The translations under genes were made by a program, and so were the position numbers. Positions 58,969 to 64,000 of a stretch of 64,000 nucleotides of DNA are shown here, in pieces; position 1 is the stretch's first letter, and each line of letters starts with the position of its first letter. The notes under the pieces were generated by a model. That model had not been told where the DNA came from. It saw only the letters and a list, made by a program, of their open reading frames with translations, and did not search any database. Origin of the DNA: Moritella sp. Urea-trap-13 (lineage in GTDB: Bacteria; Pseudomonadota; Gammaproteobacteria; Enterobacterales; Moritellaceae); assembly GCF_002836355.1 (NCBI RefSeq), contig NZ_PJCA01000030.1, positions 1 to 64,000 of the forward strand, read 5' to 3'.

Positions 58969-60764
58969 CAGTAAACATCCCTCTGATAACGTTTATTTCG
59001 ACGTAGTTCAGCAACATACTCTTCTGCTTCGCTACGCGCTAATTTACCTTGATCTGCTACAATTTCGATCAATGCTTCATTGACATCTTTCGCCATTCTA
59101 TCGCCGTCGCCACAAACATAAACATGTGCACCTTGCTCTAACCAGGCATACAGCTCTGCAGCATTTTCACGTAAGCGATCTTGTACATAAATCTTTTCAG
59201 CTTGGTCGCGTGAGAACGCTACATCCATCTTAGTTAATAGACCTGATTTTAAATAATCCTGCCATTCGGTTTGATACAAGAAGTCATCAGTAAAATGTTG
59301 GTTACCAAAAAATAGCCAATTATTACCTGTCGCTTCACGTACATCACGTTCTTGTACAAATGCACGGAATGGCGCAATACCCGTACCAGGACCAACCATG
59401 ATCACAGGGGTATCATCGTTACTTGGTAGACGGAAGTTATCGTTGTGTTCAACAAATACTTCAATCTCAGCACCTTCTTCAAGACGCTGGAGGAAGCCTG
59501 AAGCGCCACCAATACGTTGCTCACCACTTTGCTGATAATCAACTACAGCAACGGTTAAATGCACTTCACCTTCAGCCTCATTAGGGCTTGAAGCGATTGA
59601 GTAAAGACGTGGCGTTAACTTGCGTAATCCACTCAGTAACTGCGTGGCAGTTAATTTAGCTTTCTTCTCGTCAATCACATCTAAGATTTGGCGGCCATAA
59701 CAATAATTACGTAGCGCGGTTTTATCATCGAGCAATTTAGCTAATTTTTTCGAGCCAGATAGTTCAGCATAAGCCTGAACAAAGCTTGGGTAACTCTGCG
59801 TTAACTCGAAACGATTAATCAATGCATCACGTAAACTTTGCGTTTCATTGGCTAGCGTAACGATTTCGGCACCATCTAATTCTAATTGGTCTAGAATCGC
59901 ATCGACAAGCACAGGATCATTCTTAAACCAGATCCCTAACGCATCACCTGCTTGATAGCTAATACCAGTATCTTCTAATGCAATCTCAACGTGGCGGATG
60001 TCTTTATCGGAAAAACGGCCGGTGATCTTTTGATTGATTAATAACTCGGTTTTAAACGGCTTCTTTTTCGAATAGGTATTAGCAACGTGATTTGACGCTA
60101 CTGCTGCAATCGGTGCTGCAGACGTTATGGCTTCTTTTAGCGTTGCTTTAACCGCTGCCAGTGCAAGTTCGCTCCACGTTGCCACTGCGTCATCATAATC
60201 AACGTCGCAGTCAGCACGTACGACAAGCGCTTCTGCGCCTAGCGCCGCTAAACGATCATCAAATTCTAAACCAGTTTGGCAATAGAATTCATAACTTGAA
60301 TCACCTAATGCACAAACACTGTATTTAAGTGCTGGTACTTTAGGGGCTTTTTTAGAGGCTAAAAATTCATGGAAGGTAACAGCATCATCTGGTGCTTCGC
60401 CTTCACCATTAGTACTCGCAACAATTAATAAGTGCGATTCTGTTTTCAATTCTTTGGCTTTATAATCGCCCATATTCACAAGTCGGGCTGCAATGCCTTG
60501 TGCTTGTGCTTGCTCAAAAAGCTCCGTTGCCACACCTTTGGCATTACCGGTTTGCGAACCAAATAAAATAGTCACGCGTTGGGCTGGTTGAGATACCGCG
60601 CCTTGTGCCTGCACTTGCTCTCCAGATGCTTGGCTGATCCCTGCCAAATATCCACTTACCCATGCGGTTTGCGTTGGAGACAAATCGTTAAGTGCCAATT
60701 GCAATTTCGATAACTGCGGCTCACTCAACGGACTCGTTAATGATGATAGTTCCTTTAATAGCAT
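58968..60764 (-). CDS. cysJ: Sulfite reductase flavoprotein alpha subunit
   Basis: NADPH-to-FMN electron supply for CysI. N-terminal flavodoxin ([11 protein letters not shown]), connecting domain, then FAD/NADPH reductase ([35 protein letters not shown]) ending in the RYQRDVY tail. The frame runs to 60824, but ATG 60764 has GGAAG upstream and yields 598 aa (E. coli 599). First gene of cysJIH; a CysB site cannot be pinned down in the upstream region. Confidence 0.97.
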   Translation of the reverse strand: MLLKELSSLTSPLSEPQLSKLQLALNDLSPTQTAWVSGYLAGISQASGEQVQAQGAVSQPAQRVTILFGSQTGNAKGVATELFEQAQAQGIAARLVNMGDYKAKELKTESHLLIVASTNGEGEAPDDAVTFHEFLASKKAPKVPALKYSVCALGDSSYEFYCQTGLEFDDRLAALGAEALVVRADCDVDYDDAVATWSELALAAVKATLKEAITSAAPIAAVASNHVANTYSKKKPFKTELLINQKITGRFSDKDIRHVEIALEDTGISYQAGDALGIWFKNDPVLVDAILDQLELDGAEIVTLANETQSLRDALINRFELTQSYPSFVQAYAELSGSKKLAKLLDDKTALRNYCYGRQILDVIDEKKAKLTATQLLSGLRKLTPRLYSIASSPNEAEGEVHLTVAVVDYQQSGEQRIGGASGFLQRLEEGAEIEVFVEHNDNFRLPSNDDTPVIMVGPGTGIAPFRAFVQERDVREATGNNWLFFGNQHFTDDFLYQTEWQDYLKSGLLTKMDVAFSRDQAEKIYVQDRLRENAAELYAWLEQGAHVYVCGDGDRMAKDVNEALIEIVADQGKLARSEAEEYVAELRRNKRYQRDVY

Positions 60765-61007
60765 ATTACGGCTTCCACTGTGCTGAATTAATTCAAGATT
60801 AACCACTGTTAAGGATAACCACAAAGAATAAATAATGATTTTTTATTCCATTTAGTTATATAGAGCCAGATTGACTTGTCCCTATATTACAAATAAACCA
60901 CAAACACGATTAACATAACTATTACCTACCATTAACATTAGCAGTTCAATTCAAGTGCTTTACATGGCAAAATAGTGCTCTCAAAACACCATTATCAGGA
61001 TGACAAA
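60765..61007. other. Divergent cysJ / enoyl-CoA hydratase promoter region
   Basis: 243 bp, strongly A/T-rich (60825-60960). It must contain both divergent promoters and a CysB-type operator for cysJIH, but no site is convincing by eye. Confidence 0.35.
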
Positions 61008-61781
61008 ATGGCTACTTACTTACTCATTGAATTGAATGCACAAGGCGTACTTACGTTAACCCTCAATCGCTTAGATAAGCTCAATGCATTTAATGGGGCG
61101 TTTTATACCGAGTTAGCCGAGGCTTTTCGCCAAGCAGATAACAACCCAGAGGTACGTGTGGTGATATTACGCGGTTCAGAGAGTTGTTTCTGTGCCGGTA
61201 ATGACATGGCTGACTTCATGAATGGTATGGATTTTTCTAAAGACCAGCCACTGGTGCAGTATATGCTGGCATTATTACACTTCTCAAAACCAGTGATCGC
61301 CGCCGCCGCAGGTCCTGCTGTCGGTATTGGCACCACGATGCTCATGCATTGTGATTTAGTCTACCTAGCCGATAACGCCGTACTACGCTTGCCATTTACT
61401 GATCTTGCTGCCGTACCTGAATATGCTGCTAGCCTGATATTACCGCGCCTAGCTGGACATCAACGCGCCGCCGAACTAATGTTACTAGCAGATAAATTTG
61501 ATGCCCAAACCGCATTGGAAATCGGCCTTGCCAATAAAGTACTGCCAGCAGATGAATTATTTGCGATGGCTGAAAAAAGTGCATTAAAATTAGCCACGAA
61601 AGCGCCAGCATCACTGCGTAATACCAAAAAATTAATGAAAGCTGAACTGATTAGCAAAATTGAACAAGTGATCCACGTTGAGCTTGAGTACTTCTCTGCG
61701 GCACTTGAGAGCGAAGAATCTAAAGAAGCGGTATCGGCTTTTATGCAAAAACGTAAGCCAGATTTTTCACGATTTAATTAA
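61008..61781 (+). CDS. Enoyl-CoA hydratase/isomerase family protein
   Basis: Crotonase-fold enzyme of 257 aa acting on acyl-CoA. The oxyanion-hole segments are visible: FCAGNDMADF (about 62-71) and GPAVGIGTTMLM (about 101-112). The AAVPEYAASLILPRL segment carries Glu and resembles the isomerase branch (PPEAxSS types) more than the two-Glu hydratases. The exact substrate cannot be named. The frame opens at 60975, but the ATG at 61008 follows CAGGA and starts the conserved fold. Monocistronic. Confidence 0.88.
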   Translation: MATYLLIELNAQGVLTLTLNRLDKLNAFNGAFYTELAEAFRQADNNPEVRVVILRGSESCFCAGNDMADFMNGMDFSKDQPLVQYMLALLHFSKPVIAAAAGPAVGIGTTMLMHCDLVYLADNAVLRLPFTDLAAVPEYAASLILPRLAGHQRAAELMLLADKFDAQTALEIGLANKVLPADELFAMAEKSALKLATKAPASLRNTKKLMKAELISKIEQVIHVELEYFSAALESEESKEAVSAFMQKRKPDFSRFN

Positions 61782-62028
61782 CCGCATCCCAAGTACCTAT
61801 TTATAGCTACTCAATATGCTTCTATTGAAAACTCACTGACGAAATTATTGATATGACGCAAAGTAGAACAAAAAATAGTGCTTTGTTTTCTGTTCTACTT
61901 TACCTATCAAAGCGGTCAGCGCATAATTAAGCCTTATACATGTTTATATCCGCATAGCGGTGTAATCCACTATTAGCTAGCAACGACGCAATAGCATGTG
62001 ATGTTTATATTTGAAGCGGTAAATAATA

Positions 62029-62379
62029 ATGATAACAAACAGTGATGGTTATATTCAGCTAATCCACTTTTTAGCGGATAACTTAGCTATTTTTGAACAC
62101 CATAATCAGCAAGCGGCGTCTACAACAGACACAATTGGCGATATTTTTTCTGAACATATTGCCAATAATACAATGATGGTATGCAATCAGCATCAACAGC
62201 TTACTGAAAAACACCGTTTTATCGTCATCCGCGAGATAGACGCCATTGTCGGTGATTTAGAAGAAGTATTATCAAGTGCTTGGGACATCTCACCGAGTCA
62301 TGAGCAAATGGCATTTATCGAAGAATTTGTTGGTTTAATGAAAAATTTATTTGATAGTGAATTATCTAAATTAGTATAA
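62029..62379 (+). CDS. DUF3802 family protein
   Basis: Conserved gammaproteobacterial protein of unknown function, 116 aa. Start (SDGYIQLIHFLADNLAIF) and the DAIVGDLEEVLSSAWD and FVGLMKNLFD segments match the DUF3802 pattern as I remember it from Vibrio and Shewanella, where it also lies near ilvIH. Acidic, soluble. It converges on ilvH with a shared terminator. Confidence 0.8.
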   Translation: MITNSDGYIQLIHFLADNLAIFEHHNQQAASTTDTIGDIFSEHIANNTMMVCNQHQQLTEKHRFIVIREIDAIVGDLEEVLSSAWDISPSHEQMAFIEEFVGLMKNLFDSELSKLV

Positions 62380-62412
62380 ACGCTAGATGAAAATAATGAA
62401 TTAAAGCAAAAT

Positions 62413-62448
62413 AAAAAGCCAGCTCACATAACATGAGCTGGCTTTTTT
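62413..62448. terminator. Bidirectional terminator between DUF3802 gene and ilvH
   Basis: AAAAAGCCAGCTCA (62413-62426) pairs with TGAGCTGGCTTTTT (62434-62447) around a 7-nt loop, with A- and T-runs on the two sides. Confidence 0.93.
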
Positions 62449-62466
62449 ATACGCATAAAAGCGGGA

Positions 62467-62961
62467 TTATGCTTTTAAACAACGTTCGCCACGAGCGATA
62501 CCACAAACACCACTTCGAACAACTTCTACAATCTCAGTGCTCGATGCTAATGTTTGGATAAAGGCATCAAGCTTATCGCTATCACCTGCAAGTTGTACTG
62601 TGTACAAAGAATCAGTGATATCGACGATTTGACCACGGAAGATATCCGATGTACGTTTGACTTCTGCACGCACAAAACCAGCTGCTTTAACTTTAATCAA
62701 TAACAGCTCACGTTCAATATGCGGACCTTCAGTAAGATCGCTCACCTTTAGCACGTCAATCAGCTTGTTTAATTGCTTCATGATCTGTTCGACAACCGCG
62801 CGGTCACCGTTGGTAACCAAGGTTAAACGCGACAATGTTTCATCATCTGTCGTAGAAACAGTCAAAGACTCAATGTTATAACCACGTTGTGAGAACAAAC
62901 CAACGATACGCGACAATGCACCCGATTCATTTTCTGTTAATACTGAAATTATACGTCTCAT
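62467..62961 (-). CDS. ilvH: Acetolactate synthase small (regulatory) subunit
   Basis: Valine-sensing regulatory subunit of acetohydroxyacid synthase III, 164 aa (E. coli IlvH 163). The ACT domain is at the N-terminus ([30 protein letters not shown]), followed by the C-terminal regulatory domain. It overlaps the end of ilvI by 4 bp (ATGA). Confidence 0.96.
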   Translation of the reverse strand: MRRIISVLTENESGALSRIVGLFSQRGYNIESLTVSTTDDETLSRLTLVTNGDRAVVEQIMKQLNKLIDVLKVSDLTEGPHIERELLLIKVKAAGFVRAEVKRTSDIFRGQIVDITDSLYTVQLAGDSDKLDAFIQTLASSTEIVEVVRSGVCGIARGERCLKA

Positions 62962-64000
62962 GAGGTGGTTTTCTCCGTCTTACTTAGGTACATATCATCC
63001 ATTGCCCCGTATTTAATTTGCATCGGATATACATGCTCTTCCGGATCAATAATAATATCCATGAATACCACACGATTTTTATTTTCTTCCGAGAAACATT
63101 CAGCAAAGGCTTTATCAAGATCTTCAGGTTTACTCACCTGAATACCAACATGATGATAAGCTTCAGCTAATTTAACAAAATCAGGCATAGACTCCATATA
63201 AGAATGAGAGTGACGACCATCGTAAAACATTTTCTGCCACTGCTTAACCATGCCTAACGCACCATTATTCAGGGTAATAATCTTCACTGCGATACCATAC
63301 TGCAGGCAAGTTGATAGTTCTTGAATATTCATCTGAATAGAACCATCACCAGAAATACAACATACTACTTTTTCTGGGTTTGCAATTTTAGCACCCATTG
63401 CAGCAGGGAAACCAAAGCCCATAGTCCCTAGTCCACCGGAGTTAATCCACTGGCGTGGTTTATCATATGGATAATACAAGGCACCAAACATTTGATGCTG
63501 ACCTACGTCCGAAGCAATGATGGCTTTACCGTCAGTATGTTTGTACAAGGCTTCAATTGCCGCTTGTGGCTTAATCGATGTACCAGTTTCATAGCTTAGG
63601 CACTGCTTAGTACGCCAGCTATCAATTTGTTTCCACCACGCAGCACGCTCTTCTTCATTGGCGGTAACATCCAATTCTGCAATAATCTCCAGCATCTGCT
63701 CAACAACCACTTCGATAGAACCAACAATTGGAATATCCGCATGGACTGTTTTAGAGATTGATGTTGGATCGATATCAACATGAATAATTTTTGCTTCTGG
63801 GCAGAATTTATCAATCGCATTGGTCACACGATCATCAAAACGTGCACCGAGACAAATAATAAGGTCTGAGTTATGCATGGTTTTATTCGCTTCAAACGTA
63901 CCATGCATACCTAACATACCGATATTTTGTGGGTGTGTGCCAGGGAAAATACCCAGCCCCATCAAGGTATTGGTAACCGGTAAATTTAACTGTTCAGCAA
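62958..64000 (-). CDS. ilvI: Acetolactate synthase large subunit (5' end beyond window)
   Basis: Thiamine-diphosphate enzyme condensing pyruvate with pyruvate or 2-oxobutyrate for branched-chain amino acids. About 347 codons of the C-terminal part are present; the frame stays open to the right edge (reading [16 protein letters not shown] at the start), so roughly the first 220 residues are missing. Visible are the [12 protein letters not shown] and [11 protein letters not shown] segments and the ThDP motif GDGSIQMN ... LNN. Paired with ilvH, hence ilvI rather than ilvB or ilvG. Confidence 0.95.
   Translation of the reverse strand, partial: AEQLNLPVTNTLMGLGIFPGTHPQNIGMLGMHGTFEANKTMHNSDLIICLGARFDDRVTNAIDKFCPEAKIIHVDIDPTSISKTVHADIPIVGSIEVVVEQMLEIIAELDVTANEEERAAWWKQIDSWRTKQCLSYETGTSIKPQAAIEALYKHTDGKAIIASDVGQHQMFGALYYPYDKPRQWINSGGLGTMGFGFPAAMGAKIANPEKVVCCISGDGSIQMNIQELSTCLQYGIAVKIITLNNGALGMVKQWQKMFYDGRHSHSYMESMPDFVKLAEAYHHVGIQVSKPEDLDKAFAECFSEENKNRVVFMDIIIDPEEHVYPMQIKYGAMDDMYLSKTEKTTS

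Noticed and set aside
61782-62028. Possible small gene or RNA between the enoyl-CoA hydratase gene and the DUF3802 gene
   Set aside because: No reading frame with a ribosome site and no convincing promoter-terminator pair could be seen in these 247 bp.
1-64000. Prophage, integron, insertion sequence or defence island
   Set aside because: No transposase, integrase, restriction, toxin-antitoxin or phage structural gene is recognisable, and gene order is syntenic with core gammaproteobacterial chromosomes.

Overview
The window is a gene-dense chromosomal segment of roughly 40% GC from a marine, cold-adapted gammaproteobacterium. The Na+-translocating NADH:quinone reductase operon, the TIGR03899 and DUF3802 family proteins, the SLC13 permease inside the cys operon and several gene orders shared with Shewanella, Vibrio and E. 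coli fit a Moritella-like member of the Alteromonadales. The genus is an inference; no rRNA gene is inside the window to confirm it. I see no prophage, insertion sequence, CRISPR array, tRNA or complete rRNA gene.

Layout. 1-3.5 kb: an rrn P1-type promoter points off the left edge, behind gmhB, and the MetJ-boxed metNIQ methionine importer is divergent (same order as the E. coli rrnH-gmhB-metNIQ locus). 3.5-6.3 kb: a long hairpin, an unrecognised exported protein with a degenerate transglutaminase-like motif, ytfJ and a TIGR03899 protein. 6.3-11.9 kb: sulfate activation operon cysD-cysN-SLC13 permease-cysC-cysQ. 12-15.4 kb: dinB with an SOS-box candidate, ompW with a perfect FNR box, and a SLAC1/TehA-type anion channel. 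15.6-22.7 kb: nqrABCDEF-apbE-nqrM, the sodium-pumping respiratory complex with its flavin transferase and its maturation factor. 23-31.7 kb: bolA, rlmG, yajG, ppiA, ampG, yajQ, a VanZ-like protein, panE, thiI. 31.9-34.3 kb: a short exported-looking NAD-ligase-like protein, a small conserved protein followed by an 11-bp tandem repeat, and a YbeL-type zinc-ribbon protein.

34.6-48.9 kb is a long rightward series that E. coli shares: leuS-lptE-holA-nadD-rsfS-rlmH-mrdA-rodA-mltB-rlpA-dacA-ybeD-lipB-lipA. It links ribosome maturation, NAD synthesis, LPS export, cell-wall elongation and lipoate synthesis. 49-55.3 kb: a membrane-anchored protein made of 14-residue repeats, then proA, proB, crl, gpt and divergent pepD. 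55.4-56.5 kb: a small membrane protein and an exported protein with LEA-like 11-residue repeats. 56.5-60.8 kb: the second sulfur cluster cysJIH, which completes sulfate reduction to sulfide. 61-64 kb: an enoyl-CoA hydratase/isomerase, a DUF3802 protein, ilvH and an ilvI cut by the right edge.

Nearly everything is core metabolism. No obviously new multi-gene system is visible. The items most worth following are the two periodic amphipathic-helix proteins (49 kb and 56 kb), a split 9+9-base motif shared by the ompW and nqrA upstream regions, the secreted protein at 3.6 kb with serine where a catalytic cysteine would be expected, and the short ligase-like protein with a signal-peptide-like N-terminus. 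Several listed start codons differ from the longest reading frame because a better ribosome-binding site or family length supports a downstream start; the reasons are given per entry.
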